Notes: generated by a model not told the origin, from the letters alone. A DNA stretch of 64,000 nucleotides from Apodemus sylvaticus (GCF_947179515.1 NC_067478.1:25102266-25166265); one strand, 5' to 3'; positions 19,013-31,584 are shown, numbered from the stretch's first letter. Numbers and translations: made by a program.

Positions 19013-21949
19013 TCATGGTTTAGCTAAAGAGCCTTTCTGTGTCCGTGCTTCAAGTCTCCCAGCAGATAGAGGTTCTGCAGCTGTCTCCTTCTTCTGTGGT
19101 TTGTGTTTTCACCTTTCCAAGAGTCACATTTCAGGCACAAAAGATTTCAAGTTTGCTGAAGCTCAAATCATCTCTTCTTTCTTTGATCAAATCATCTCTT
19201 TTTTCTTTGATCACTTTTGGGGTTTTTTGGGTATCATGTTTAAATTGTATGAAATGGCTTTATTTTTTTTTAAAGCTACTTCCCACCCTCTTATCTTTTA
19301 AAATTACAGACAAAGTTAGTATGCCAAAAGGAGAAGTTTATTAGTCAGTTTCAACGATCATTTCTCAGTGACTGTTTCCTGGCTACAGCTTCAGTGACTA
19401 GGACTTAGCTGCAGCTAGTGCACCACTCTAGCCCACTTATAAACTACCTGGAGACTTCACTTTCTAGTGAATTTTATTAAAAATTGCATAATGTCTAGGA
19501 TCATGGTCAGTGATACGGGGATGCTTAGAATGAGCAAAGCCCAGCACAAAGTTTAAGAATCCACACAAAGGAGGCCATTGTAGGAAGTCGGATAAAAGCC
19601 ATTGGCCGGAGCAATGCCTCTCTCTCACGTCCTCTTTTTCTCGACGTTTCTCATCAGCTCTATTGACTCCATGTATGTGAAAGAGAGTAACATTGTGGGG
19701 AGATAGAATTACACAGGATCCTGACAGCATAGAAAAAAAACCTTAAAAATGGGTTTTGTGTAATCGAAATAATATTCAATCTGGGAATCCCAAGTGTGTG
19801 CTAATAAGGAATGAGTTTATTTCAAAGGCTCGAGCTGCCTTAGATGGTGATCTGAACAACTTCTTATCAACTTGAATGCCTCTTCCTGTGCAGTGTGCAG
19901 TTAACTCTCAGGGCAAACACTTCTGAACTCCCTGGGAGAGCTGAAGGCGGCTCCTATTTCAGAGTAATTCAATTTAAGCGGTGCTGTCATAGCATCTGCA
20001 GCCTGAAGCTGTTTCCCACCCAGACATCACAGTTCAGGGTAGACTTGGAGGAGGCAGGGAGACAAATCAGACAGCCATATCCCCGGTTACTCTCCTTGGG
20101 AGGCAGGGGAATTTAAGAAGGGAATTAAGAGCATCTACGGTGTGTAGGGGGAGGTACGTTTAATTGTCCTGTCATTCTGTTGGGGTCTGTATTCTTCCAC
20201 CCATATTCTAGGAGTGTATATACCCTTGGCTATAACACTCTGTTCTTGTTAATCATCGGCTCCCCATCAGAGAGCAGGAAACATTAGCTGTGTTCTACCT
20301 TGGCACGGTACTCCTTGAGCACAAGCTACTGTCAATAAGGTTGGCTTACAGATTGGGGGCCATTTTGGAAAAGGCAACAGTCAAGAACAAATAGACAGAA
20401 ATAGCATCGTTACAGGTTCTGGTAAGAACTATTGATGAAGTAGGTGGGGGACCTATACTTTGAACTGAGTAGTTGGGGCAGATCTTCCATCTAATATGAG
20501 GAAGATAAATAGGATTTTGCCAGGTTTCATCGCAAAGGAGTGGCACAAAAGTCCCAAAGACAGAGGGGATTGCTGTACAAGGGGGCTGAGAGGTGACTTG
20601 TGTAAGACACAGGACACAGATGCAAGGTGAACATCCACAGTGACAGGCAGGGACAGGGTCATGTCCAGCCGGTTACAAAGGAGCCTGAATTTTGTTCAGG
20701 TAAGGGACTGTGTGGGCAGAGCTATTTCTTGTCTGTCCATTTTTCTCTTTTGTAGAGTATAAACTATGTGGAGACTTAACTTACTGGTACTTTCATGACT
20801 TAGTGGAGTATGAGTTAAATTACAATGATGAATTTCATTAAAAATTTTTATTGTCTAGGGTCATGATCAGTGCTAAGGGGCATGCTTAGTAAAATTTGAT
20901 AAGAGCCCAACTTTCCTCTTCTCATATATAAGTTTTGGGTTTGTATTTGTAAAATGACTTCTAGAAGGAAAAGCTGTTCTGAAGGTTGCTTTGGTCCTAC
21001 AGCCCTGGAAAGAGCTGGTTTAGTTGTTCATAGAAGAAAATATAGTGGCAGGGCCTCAGAAATAGCCAGAGGTGGAGGAGAAGAAAGATGTTCAGGAGAT
21101 AGAGTGTTCAGTGTGCCTGGTTTGGATGAATCGAGGTGGTGGTGGCAGGGTGGTGGGGAGGATGAAGAGCAGACCTGCCAGAGAGGCAGAGGTCCAGCCC
21201 TCTCAGCTTCCTGGCTTCCATTACCTTCCTGTGATACTGCACAGTCTCGTAGCTAGCTGTGTGAATTCTTCTCTCCTTCCTATTCTTTGTAAGCTTCAGT
21301 CTTTATAACTCCAGTTTTGAGGACCCTAGTTTCCCCAGACAACACTTAGCCTGGCCAAAATGTGGCAATCTACTGTTCCATTTAGCTTGGCTGGGGTAAT
21401 GTTTATATTTTTCCCTTCAAGGCCATTTATAGGACAAAACTAATAATAAACACTCTCATTAACATTATAAAAAGAAATCTCAAAACTTTGCAACAACAGT
21501 TTTCAGAATGTGTTTTGTTTTTCCTCCACAAAATTATATTCTGATTAGCATCTATTGACTTCATGTTCCTGGCTGTTACTTGGTTCATGGACGAATCCCA
21601 AAGGCTCTGGCCCTTGGGAATCCCCAGATTTGGTGGGAGGCCTCTCTGAGCAGTCAGAGGCCTTCGTTCTCTGAGTCAGGACAACAGTTGCCTCTGCTTT
21701 CTCACTGGGACCCTCAGCCAGAGGTACACAGAACCCTGAGATAAATATAGATAGGCCCAAGAGTTTGCTTTGGGTTCCTGAGGAGGCTCCCTAGTGAGAC
21801 AGGTCACCATGTTGGCAGACATAGGATACTCATTCACCTAGATCCAAGTGGAAAGTGGAGACAGGAACTGCTGAAACAGTAGAAAAGCACCCTCTATCAT
21901 GGTACCTACAAAGGCCTTCTGTCCCAGTTTGCCAAGAAACTTCCCATCC
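19013..21949. other. Mostly single-copy sequence with a diverged direct repeat
   Basis: No gene is supported. 19437-19535 and 20758-20895 are diverged direct copies of one sequence (shared cattaaaaat/ttaaaaattg, gtctaggatcatg and gatgcttag blocks); the second has about 45 extra bases inside. Confidence 0.45.
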
Positions 21950-22325
21950 CCTTCCCCTGATTTGGATGGATGTACCCAAGTTCATGTGTTGGAGACTTAA
22001 TCACAATACAACAGCACTGAGAGATGGGAACTTAAAGACATGATTAGGTCATGAAAATCTGCTCGCATGACTGGGCTGATGTCATGTCACAGCATTAGCT
22101 TGTAAACATGAGATGAATGGGCTTGTTGTAAAAGCAAGTTCAGCCATCTTTCTTTCTCTTGAGCCATAAGATGATTTCTGCCAAGCTGTGATCTCATGAC
22201 CTTCACAGGATGCAAACCCTTGGCCTTGAACTTTCCAGAAGTGTGAGTCAAGGCAAACTTTCTTGTGATCACCCCCAGCCTGTGGTCTTTTGTTATAACA
22301 CCACCTGATGGGAAGATACTAGACT
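21950..22325 (+). mobile_element. MaLR/MLT-like LTR relic
   Basis: Old LTR-like pattern: a ttcatgtgttggagacttaa start, a gattaggtcatg segment, a gtgagtcaaggcaaactttc segment and a ttttgttataacacc end. The family assignment is approximate. Confidence 0.5.
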
Positions 22326-22446
22326 TAGCTGCATGTTCAGGGAAACAGTTAAACTTGATTCCTGTTAGCTCTGCATCCCTTCTTCCCTTGGGCCCCAGTT
22401 TTTACTTCCAAACTATGAAGGCACAGGTGTGGAATTGATCATTTAG

Positions 22447-22850
22447 AAGTATTTCTTTTTTTTTTTTTTTTTTTTTTTTTTTTGAGTTCACCTCAGAGCC
22501 CAGCTTCTCTCCCTGTCTCATCCGTTGTTTGTTTCTATGACTCCCGCGCCTGTGTCTTTACCACCTCTTCATGGTCTTTGAAGTCCAGGTTCTTCTGGAG
22601 GCCAAGATGCAGTTGAGCGCCGTGGTTTTCTGCCAGAAGCTGAGTTATTGGTTGTCATAGACAGCATTTCACTATAAGTGCTCTGTTCTGATTCGGATCA
22701 CTCCTTGTTGTTGAATTGTGGTGTGAATGTGGAGAGACCATCCTTCCAGAGGTGACCTGCTTCTCCAGCCTCTTTCGTGAGGGACAGGGGCCTCAGAGGG
22801 CCCAGCCCCTATGGTTTTCTCTAGTTCCCTTTCCTTTTTGATAGTGTCTG
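22447..22850 (-). pseudogene. Possible processed retrocopy, minus strand (unidentified)
   Basis: A run of about 35 T at 22449-22483 would be the poly-A tail of a minus-strand insertion. Upstream on that strand is GC-balanced, non-SINE sequence with short open frames that end in stops. I could not identify a parent gene, and no clear target-site duplication was found. It may instead be an unrelated poly-T tract. Confidence 0.25.
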
Positions 22851-23065
22851 GTGTGTTAGATCTGAATTATACTCTAGGTCCAACTCTATCTCTTCTGGTT
22901 TTATTGTCTCTATGATTTATTGAAAAGATCTTTCTAAGCTACGTTATTTATTCCTTAATTTCACACACACATATGATGCATTTGATCATATCTATCTCTC
23001 TTTCCCTGCCAAGTATCCCACCCCATACTCAAATATGTCTCCTTTCCAAATTGATGTCTTCTTGC
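22851..23065. other. Unassigned AT-rich sequence
   Basis: No repeat or gene recognised. Confidence 0.4.
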
Positions 23066-23195
23066 TTTTTTGTTATTTTGTTTTATGAGACTCAGTTTCT
23101 CTGTGTAGTCCTGGCCTTCTTGGAAGCCAGGCTGGCCTTGAACTCAGACTGACTCCAGAGAGCTGGTATTAAAGGCACGTGACACTACATCCCAA
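23066..23195 (-). mobile_element. Old B1, minus strand
   Basis: Diverged B1 with a deletion in the middle (cagtttctctgtgtagtcct, ggctggccttgaactcagac). Confidence 0.7.
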
Positions 23196-23294
23196 TGATA
23201 TTTCTGTTTTTAATTAAAAAATTTCATACAATATATTTCAATGTTTTCCCCTCCTTCAACTAGACTCACCTCCCTCTCTACCCAACTTCATGTT

Positions 23295-23360
23295 CTCTCT
23301 CTCTGTCTCTCTCTCTGTGTATCTCTGTCTGTCTGTGTCTCTCTCTGTCTCTCTCTCCCG
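23295..23360. repeat. CT-rich microsatellite
   Basis: CTCTCTGTCTCTCT-type units. Confidence 0.85.
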
Positions 23361-23379
23361 CTCCACCCACACACACATT

Positions 23380-24625
23380 TGCATTTGGCCATTTTTTCCA
23401 AGTACTGAAAAGTGTCTTCTCAGTTCATTTACCTGTTACTGATTGTATTACTTGCCCCAAGTTCTTTATGTGCTCTGAATACTAATTTCCCACTAGGGAA
23501 ATAGTTGGAAAAGATTTTTTTTCAGGCTCTCTCTGTACTCTGTTGACCATTTCTTTTGCTGGGCAACGGCTTTTAAATGTAATGAAGTACCATTGTCTTA
23601 TATTCCTTGGTTATCTGAATCCCATTTATAAACTTCCTGCCAATGCATATGCCTTGAAGGGTTTCATTAATGTTTTATAATAGTTTCTAAGTTTCAGGTC
23701 TTACATTAAGGACTTTGATTCATTGTGTGTTGATTTTCTTTCTTTCCTTTTGTTTTCTTCTCTCTTTTTTTGGTACAAGATGAGAGACAGGGATCCAGTT
23801 TCAGTCTTCTGCATGAGTGTCTGTAGGATCTTTAAAGGATCTTTACCTGCACCATTTGCCAGGGACTATATTTTACAGAGCACACATCTTATGCATCTTT
23901 GTAAGGAGTTAGACACCGGCAGATGTGTGAATGCTTACTTCTGTGTCTTCTGTTCTGTCCCATTGATTCACATGTCCATTTTGTGCCAGAATCATGCAGA
24001 TTTTCTTGTCATGACTCAGAGGTATAATATGGAGTCAGGTATTAATTACCAATATAATAATTAATAGCATCGTTCATTTTGTTCAGGATTGCTTTGACTA
24101 ATCAGTCTATTGTATTTGATTGCTTCCTTTCTTTTATTTTTCTGAAAAAAATGTCATTGGGATTCTTTTTTGTAATTAATTAATTAATTAATTTTTTACT
24201 TACTATCAGCCAATAAGGATGACTTCTTCCTTTCCTGTCAGTATCTCTTTTATTTCTTTTTCTTGTGCTATTGCTATTGCAAAGATTTTAAACATTATAT
24301 TGAATAAGGATAATGATAGTAGACACACTTGCTTCATTACTTATTTTAGAGGAAATATTTTTACTCACATTTGTTCTTGATTTATTATGTATAGTCTTTA
24401 TTATATTGAAGCTTGATCTTTTCATTCCAGAATTTCCAGGGATTTTCATTATGAATAGATGTTGAGTTTATTATGAATGGATATTAAAGGTCTTTTCTGT
24501 ATCTTTTGAGATGGTCATGTAATTTTTGTCTGTGATTCTCTTTGTGTTCTATGATACATGTGGCTATGCATGTGTTGACTCATTTTCCTTTCTTGTAAGG
24601 AAGCTGGTGTGACCACTTTTTATGA
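23380..24625 (-). mobile_element. Old, decayed L1 ORF2 sequence, minus strand
   Basis: Read on the minus strand it follows the L1 ORF2 order with many stops and gaps. Characteristic reversed segments are tgttgaccatttcttttgct near 23540 and tgtcccattgattcacatgt near 23957. A (TTAA)n patch lies near 24174-24196. Confidence 0.65.
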
Positions 24626-25060
24626 TCTCTTATTAACTAAAAATTTCATACATGCATATAATATGTTCTGATCACATCCACCCCCAATTCTCACCTCTCC
24701 AATTCTACACTTATCCCCCACCCCCACTATTCTGTTCCATTGTAGTGTGCTGTCTCTCTTTTTCTTAGGTCCACAGAGTTCAGTTAGTTTTCCAGTGGGT
24801 GCGAGGCCGTTGGACCTTGGGTAGACTCTCAGGGGCTTCATCACAATGGAAAATTGACTCTCTTCCTTCTAGCAGCCCACTAGCTCTTCAGCTAGATGTG
24901 TGAATTCTGGGTCATCCACACCTTGCATTCCAAGATCATTTCTGGCTCAATCCTGTGTGGGCCTGTGCAGTTCTTACATTCAGCTGCCTGTTATATATAG
25001 GAAACACCATGTCCCTCTACTTATCCACTATTTCTGGCTTACCCATGCTTCTGTCCCTTG
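24626..25060. other. Unassigned repeat-like sequence
   Basis: It resembles a common mouse dispersed sequence, but I cannot name the family. No coding frame is supported. Confidence 0.35.
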
Positions 25061-25645
25061 GTCTACAAGTGTTTTTTGGAGTACTTTGCATCTATGTTCT
25101 TTAAGGAGGTTGATCTGTAGTTTTTATTGTGTCCTTACCTGCCTTTGCTATCAGGGTTATGAGTAAGTTTGGACGTGCGCCTTCCCTTTGTATTTTTTGG
25201 AATAGTTTCAGAGACATTGGTAGCAGTTCTTTAATACTGTAGTAGAATTCACAGCAAGTCTACCCATTTCTGCTATTTGCTTGTTACTGTTTCTACCTTA
25301 CTATTATTAGAGATCTTTTCTGGCTTTTAATAACAACTTTATTCAATTTGGGTAGATCATATGCATAGAAGTATACCCATTTCATATAGATCTTCCAATA
25401 TATTAGAATATACATTTCTAAAATATTCCTCAAAGATATTCTGGATTCTGGTCATAGCTATTGTAGTGACTCCTTTGTTGCTCCTGACTCTAACTCAGGC
25501 CTTCTGTTTTTCTTTTGATGATTGGACTAATGTCTCTTGGTCTTGCTTTCTTTTGAAAGAACCAACTCCATTTCTTTGGTCCTTTGTATTATTCTTTTTG
25601 TTTCTATTTTTATTAGTTTCTGCTTTGAGCTTTAATTTGTTTTAA
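25061..25645 (-). mobile_element. Old L1 ORF2 sequence, minus strand (continuation)
   Basis: Continues the reversed ORF2 order of the previous L1 block; heavily mutated. Confidence 0.55.
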
Positions 25646-25679
25646 ATTTTCTTTGTATATAACTATGCGTCATACATAC

Positions 25680-25975
25680 AATTGGGCATGCATGTGTGCT
25701 GTGTATGTGGAGGCAAAGGGTTAATTTTGGTGTCTTCCTCATTTGCTCTCCACCATATTTTTTTTAGACAGGGTCTCTCCTTGAGCCTGGAACTAGTGGA
25801 TTTTGCTAGGTTAGCTGGCCAGTGTACTACAAGGGAATTGTTGTCTTTGATGCTCAGATTATAAACACATGCCACAGTGCTTGCATTTCCATAGATTCTG
25901 GGGATTCAAATTCAAGTCTTCATGCCTGTATGGCAAGCACTTTAAGGACTGAGTCATCTTTTAAGGCTCAAGTTT
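25680..25975 (-). mobile_element. B4/B1-type composite SINE, minus strand
   Basis: A catgtgtgctgtgtatgtgg lead, a B1-like middle (tttttagacagggtctctcc) and an ID/B4-like end (ggcaagcactttaaggactg). The same composite type recurs at 34190 and 46505. Confidence 0.5.
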
Positions 25976-26027
25976 TGTTGTTGTTGTTGTTTTTTGTTTT
26001 TTACTTATTTTTGTCTTTTTTTTTCTC

Positions 26028-26103
26028 TCCAGAGCTGAGGACCGAACCCAGGGCCTTGTGCTTGCTAGGCAAGTGCTCTACCACTGAGCTAAATCTCCAA
26101 CCC
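26028..26103 (-). mobile_element. ID element, minus strand
   Basis: Almost exact reverse complement of the BC1-derived ID SINE (gcaagtgctctaccactgag, reversed tRNA-Ala-like head). A T-rich run at 25978-26026 is the reversed tail. Confidence 0.88.
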
Positions 26104-26104
26104 T

Positions 26105-26370
26105 TTTACTTAGTTTTAATAGTAATTTTGAGTTTGTTTTGTTTTTGTAGTATTTTGAGGTGCATCATTAAGTTATTTATTTGAGATTTCTCTCTGGCTT
26201 TTTAAATTTAAAACCCATAAAATCCTTTCTTAGGACAACCGTTGCTGTATCCCAAAGATTCTGGTAGGCTATGCTTTGATTTTCAGTTTCATGTCGTGAG
26301 CAATATATTTTCTTGTATATAGAAGTGGGGGCTTCCCTTAGGATCTCAATCCTTGCTGCCATTCAGAGAG
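26105..26370 (-). mobile_element. Old L1 sequence, minus strand (after the ID insertion)
   Basis: Reversed ORF2-like segment around tcccaaagattctggtaggc; decayed. Confidence 0.5.
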
Positions 26371-26529
26371 GCAGTAAGAATACCACTGAACAAATGAACC
26401 CAATATTTAAATATAGTAATAAGTTTTGGAAAAAGCATCTACTCCCCAGCCTCATGAGTAGCGAATAAGGGAAATAATTGATGTGCTAAACTTGGGGATT
26501 AAAATTTGAGGTCTCTGTGAAAAACAGGA

Positions 26530-26885
26530 TGGCCTATTGTTTTGTGGTTTGGATAGAACTATCCTTCCAAAAGGCTCACATGTTGAAGATTGGGTCCTTA
26601 GCTGGTGGCACTATTGAGAGGGTACAGAATGACATTATCAGGAGGCAGTGCCTCAGAAGAAGTGGGTCACCAGCAGTTGGGGATATGCCTTGGAAAGCTA
26701 CACTTTGTTCCCAGCCTCTTCTCTATTTTTTCTGTCTGCTTTGAACACATCTGCTTTAGCAATGGAACCATCTGGCCATAGACCAAAACCTCTGAAGTAC
26801 AGCCAAGATAGGTCTGCCCTCCTGTCTGTAGTTTATGTCAAGATCCTTTCATAGTGATGACAAGTCCGATTAGAACTCTTGCATA
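26530..26885 (+). mobile_element. Old MaLR-like dispersed repeat
   Basis: gtttggatagaactatcctt, ggtggcactattgag and catagaccaaaacctctgaa segments of a mammal-wide LTR-like repeat. Partly inverted partner type of 27225-27600. Confidence 0.45.
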
Positions 26886-27224
26886 CCTACTGTGTAAGTT
26901 ACCCCAGGAGCTTTCATAACTTCCTGGGATGCCTCTGTTCATAGCATGGAGCCTGAGCTGTGGTTATCAGGCTAGCATTGATGTCTTCCTTAAGGATGCG
27001 AGATCCAAGGATGCACAGACGAAGCTATGTAGTCATCCTTGCATGGAGCCTGCAGCTGGCGAAGTCTATGGATTGGATTATGCTTGAATCCTGTTCCTGC
27101 ACTGCGAAGATTCTGTGTGTTCCACTGGCCTTGTCCTTGCTGTAATTTTACCAGCTCTCTGGACATCCTACCTGCTCCATCCTCTCTGACCCCTGATTGC
27201 AGCATCAGCATCATCTGACCCTTT

Positions 27225-27600
27225 GTGTCTGTGTGAGTTACTTTTCTTATCGCCACAACAAAATACCCCATAGAAACAACTTCAGGGTGGATGGTGTTTG
27301 TTCACAGCCTCAGAGAGATTTAGTCTACCATTTCAAGGAAGGCATGGTGGCACTCATGGGGATGCTTATACGTGGGAGTCTGTGGTGGCAAGGGTTCACA
27401 TGGCACTGATTAGGTAGCAGAGAAAGCAGGCCAGAGCCCTAACTTGGCATCACATCTTCAAAGTCTTTTCCTCTACTAACCTGCTTCTGCCAAAGAGGCC
27501 CTCTTTCCTGGAGGGCACAGAACAGGCAGCATAGTGTCACAATCTGGAGGCTGAAGACATGAGCCTGGGGTGGGGGGACATTTCAGATTCGGTCTGTAAG
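27225..27600 (-). mobile_element. Old MaLR-like dispersed repeat, minus strand
   Basis: Reverse orientation of the same broad type: a cacaacaaaataccccatag start and a ggggacatttcagattcggt end. Confidence 0.45.
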
Positions 27601-29384
27601 GGTGTCTTTAAACTCAGGCTTTTCAAAGGTTCTGCTCTCTGTTTGTGGTGGTCAGGTCCTCCCTGGCCCCAACCCTATCTCATGGCCTGGCCACTGTAAC
27701 TCATTCCCTTTAGAAATCCTAATTCTGAAAAGCCAGATTCTTAATTGTTTTGCTAGACATTCTTGAACCAGTGACCCCCTTGGTCTGGTTAACTGGGACT
27801 AGGCTGCTGGAGCCACAGGGTACACACTATGGCCCAGGCATGAGAGGGCCTGGTTGGTAGAGAATCTCGGGAGGAGGAGGGAGTGGCCCATGTCTCTAGC
27901 CACAGCCGTCCCTTAGCACATGGTCTTGGGCTATTCTCCATGCTCCTTGATCCTGGGCTACTTGATGAGAGTAGGGCCCATGTGTCATTTGTGTCTTGAT
28001 CTTCGGTGCCTGACCCATGTGGCCTGAAACCTGGGACGTGGATTCCTGTGGGGTGGGGGCAGGTTCTCAAATCATCTCCTTAGTTACCGCTTCAGACTGA
28101 AGAGTCCCATGTTGATGGCATGAGGTTCACTGCTGGTCTGCAAAGCTCAGGCCTGAGAAGTTTCTACAAGTGTTTGGTGGTACCTGTTGCTCAGGAAATC
28201 TCTCAGGGTGGACATTGCAAAGTGTTCCTAGGTCTCTCAGCTTTTGCCTTGGGGACAGAAACCACTGGTCTCCAGCCCTGGCTCTCACAAGATGCCACAT
28301 TTCTTGGAGGCCCAGTCCCTCTGCCCTGGCAGCATTCCCCAGGGGCAATCTACACACAGGGAAGAAAGTGTACCTGTTGTTCTCACCAGCACTGATCCTG
28401 TCCTCCTGCCCTATGACCCCAGCCAGCACATGGGAAGGGGGTGGGGGATCTCTCCACCACACATGCATCTGCTTTTGGGCAGCACTTGGTGAGGTGGACC
28501 TGTCATGGTTGTCTCCTTGCTGCTTTTCCTTTGAGTCTTCAACATCTGAAATTGGTGGTTCCTGTGAAGGGCGGAGGGTTTTTTATAGTCTCCTCTGAGG
28601 GTGTTGGATGGAGAGGGGTTGGCATGGCACTGTGGAAAGGATCAGAACACTCAGGATTTGAACCTGGGCTCTTGAAGGCTCAGGCAGGCCCCAGCTTTCT
28701 TCCCCTAAGAGTGCCTATCTGGAGGAGTCCCAGAGGTAGACTGGGAACCACCCTGTACACTCAGGGTTTGGAGGTCAGTAAATTAGTATAGCCTTTCTCT
28801 TAGGACAAAGGGAAGGCTCCTCTCTGAGTCTCTGCAACTACAAGGTGACCTCACTCTGATTTGGATGTGTTCTACTGCAGGGTTCTGGCTGGGAGATACA
28901 GGCATTCTGGGTCCGAGGGCGGATCCTGGCCTCTGCTGGGTCAGGTGACTCCTACAAAAAAGAAGGGAGCCTCAGTAAGGCTGAAGCATGCTGGCAGGTA
29001 CAAAATGAGACCACTGGGGGGTGGCACTGCAGAAACAACGGGAGCATACAGGAAAGCTATGAAGTCCGTAGGTATCGGGAGTGGGGTAGTGGGGAGTGGT
29101 GCAGAAGGAGTCAAGGCAGCAGCGAGTGCCCTGCCCTGTGGGTGGATGGGGGCTGTAGCACCATGGTGGAACTTCTCTTATTCTGTAGGAGCAGAAAGCT
29201 GGAGTGTGCAAGGTTAGGGGAGAGATTACCATGACCCAGGACCGGAGAACAGAGAGTTAGAGCATCTCCACAACAGTGGGAAGCAAGGGTGCAAAGAAGA
29301 CAAGGAAACTTGTCGTGGCTCTGTGAGCAGAGATGGGGCACAGGTGGTCAGCTGAAAGAAAGCCCACACATTGGGTCTGGTGAG
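27601..29384. other. GC-richer single-copy sequence, no gene called
   Basis: Several overlapping frames of 80-140 codons exist on both strands, which is usual for GC-richer DNA with few stops. None has recognisable domains. A small MIR-like patch lies at about 28625-28700. Confidence 0.45.
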
Positions 29385-29407
29385 TGTGTGTGTGTGTGTG
29401 TGTGTAT
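29385..29407. repeat. (GT)n microsatellite
   Basis: Short pure GT run. Confidence 0.9.
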
Positions 29408-30149
29408 AGCCCTGACAGGACCAGGTGCTGAGAGGCCTTGCCTGTGGGCTGGAGGCAGTCTGGTTTCTCTCTGTCCTGCCACTGGGGCTGAGCAGATGAG
29501 CAGAGTCCCATGGGGTGGCCTTGTGGTCTGGCATGGGGTCACTCTGACAGGTCTTTCATGGCTGTACCATATTAGCTGGTTAATCTTAAGGAGCAGTTCT
29601 TTCCCTTCCTGGGCCTGGCTAACCCAGCCTCCTGCCAGTGACTTTGAAATGGTCCAGTTCAATGGAAGAAGAAAAAGAGGAAGAAGCCATGGGTGGACTG
29701 AGTCGCATCTCACAGTCTGTATCTCTCGGATGTTGTCCAGCTAGCTTCTAGGCCTGCTCTAACCCAGTTCACCCATCCTCCACAAGGACCCACACACCAT
29801 ATTGTGCCATTGGAGGTGCCCAGTGGCCTTGAGGTGGCTGCTCCCACTCCCTATCAGCTGTTGACATACAAGTGCCCCAGTAAGGAAAATATTTTCATTC
29901 TTGTATAAGAGCATTCTCAGGCTGCTTAATCATATTTTTCCTTTGTCTTTAAAAACAAGCTCCTGTGCGGTTTCCTGTCTTCTTGCTGTTCTAAGGCCGC
30001 TCTAGAACTGAGCCATGCTCGTTGGTGCTTGGCTTTTCTCTGTGTCGCTGCCCTTGGCTTCCTTAGATGGGACAATGGCTAAGCCCATTCATGTGTCTCA
30101 ACCCACACTTGACACTGCACGGACAGAGGCCACCTGCCATCCTCACTTT
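29408..30149. other. Single-copy sequence, no gene called
   Basis: No repeat recognised except weak MIR-like patches near 29570-29650. Confidence 0.4.
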
Positions 30150-30280
30150 TACTCTAGGACAGAGGTTTTACTTTATTTTGCAAGAGAAAATGATATCCAG
30201 AGAATTGAGACCTGCCCAAGGCTACATAGCTTTGGGAAACCTAGGGCCTGAAGTGGAAATCCAAGCTAATAGGTTCTCCA
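30150..30280 (-). repeat. MIR SINE relic, minus strand
   Basis: Reversed MIR core: a tgatatccagagaattgaga segment, then ctgcccaaggctacatagct. Confidence 0.6.
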
Positions 30281-30649
30281 AAGTGGTTTGCAATACACTA
30301 ATAAAACATATCCTGTTCCTATTGCTGATACCAACATGCTGTGATGACTTCAGTCAGTCCTTTGGAACCCCTCTGGGTATGACAGCTGGTTGTAAGTAGG
30401 ACTTGAAATAATAGATTGTTGACTGATTGTCTAAGCCTTTGGCCAGTTCTTTGAATGGCATGCTACATGCAGAGCATAATTGTCCTTTCTGCTGCACTGG
30501 GCTCTGATGGGGCTCAGAAGAGACATGCTTGCTACTGGGCCTTGAGCACACACTGCGAAGTTCAATGCTAACACATAAGAGGAAACAGAGACGATGTTTG
30601 CTAGAGTACTGGGGGATCACATAGATACATGGGAAGAAGAGATTCTTCA

Positions 30650-30732
30650 TAGAGAGGAGGAGGAAGAGAAGGGGGAAGAGGAGGAAGAAGAAAAAGGAGG
30701 AGGGGCAAGAGGAAGAGGAAGAGGAGGAAGGG

Positions 30733-30764
<32 letters not shown>

Positions 30765-30770
30765 AGAGGT

Positions 30771-30803
<33 letters not shown>

Positions 30804-30892
30804 GGAGGTGGAAGAGGAAGAGGTGGAGGAGGAGGAGGAAGAGGAGGAGAAGGAGGAAGAGGAGGGGGAGGAGGAAGAGGAAGAAGAGGATG
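30650..30892. repeat. Long polypurine tract, GAGGAA/GGAGGA type
   Basis: About 240 bp of almost uninterrupted G and A on the plus strand, with rare T. The Glu/Gly/Arg-rich plus-strand frame and the Pro/Leu-rich minus-strand frames come from this composition and are not genes. Confidence 0.95.
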
Positions 30893-31584
30893 CACATGTG
30901 CTTGCTGTGTGACCTGATGAATTCGCTCCAAGGTCCTTTGAGGAAGCTACCTTGCTGGGCCCTGTTGGACAGGTGAAGATTCAGCTGAGGTATCTGAAGT
31001 GCAGAGCTGTAGGCGGAGACTCTGAATGTGATCACAGGTTTTCATATGAGGAAAGCTGAGCCTCTCCTCTTCTGTGACCTTCCATTCTTCTTATCAATGC
31101 CTAGAGGGGGCTCTGTGGGACACAGCACCCAGGGAAGCTCAGCTTCTGGTCCATGAAGGGGGACATCACAGACTCCTGAGTGGAGGGGGCCTGTGGTGGG
31201 CTTCTCTGTAGCCAGAGTATGATTTTAAGCTCAATTCTACCCAGAGAGAAACACAGGCCCAGCCCAGAGCTGCTCTTAGGCACACTGTGGTCCAGAATTC
31301 TCCCTTGTCTGGCCTTGGAGTCTCCATTGCTAAAGTGTGGGATCTGGCTGCACTGCCTGAGTCCTTGGCTCTGCTTCTCTGACGTCCACATTCCTCGAGC
31401 ATGTGCCTGGTCCCACATCCTGACAGGCTCTCCAAAGCGTGGGCCTGGCCTCTCTTCATACTCTTGGTGGAGTGAGTACTCCTGCCTGTGACCGAGCCCT
31501 CTAAATGTGGTTGCTGGCACGTGTGGAGACGGGTGTCCTGTGGAGGGAGAGCAGGGCAGGACAGAATAGGACTGGATTTCCTGT
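30893..31584. other. Single-copy sequence, no gene called
   Basis: Minus-strand frames of 180 and 149 codons overlap here in different phases, and one starts inside the B3 that follows. No family is recognised, so they are treated as chance. Confidence 0.4.

Noticed and set aside
26028..26103. tRNA-like sequence
   Set aside because: An ID SINE derived from BC1/tRNA-Ala, not a tRNA gene. The B2 heads elsewhere are likewise tRNA-derived SINEs.
30594..31035. Arg/Gly/Glu-rich and Leu/Pro-rich frames
   Set aside because: Products of the polypurine tract.
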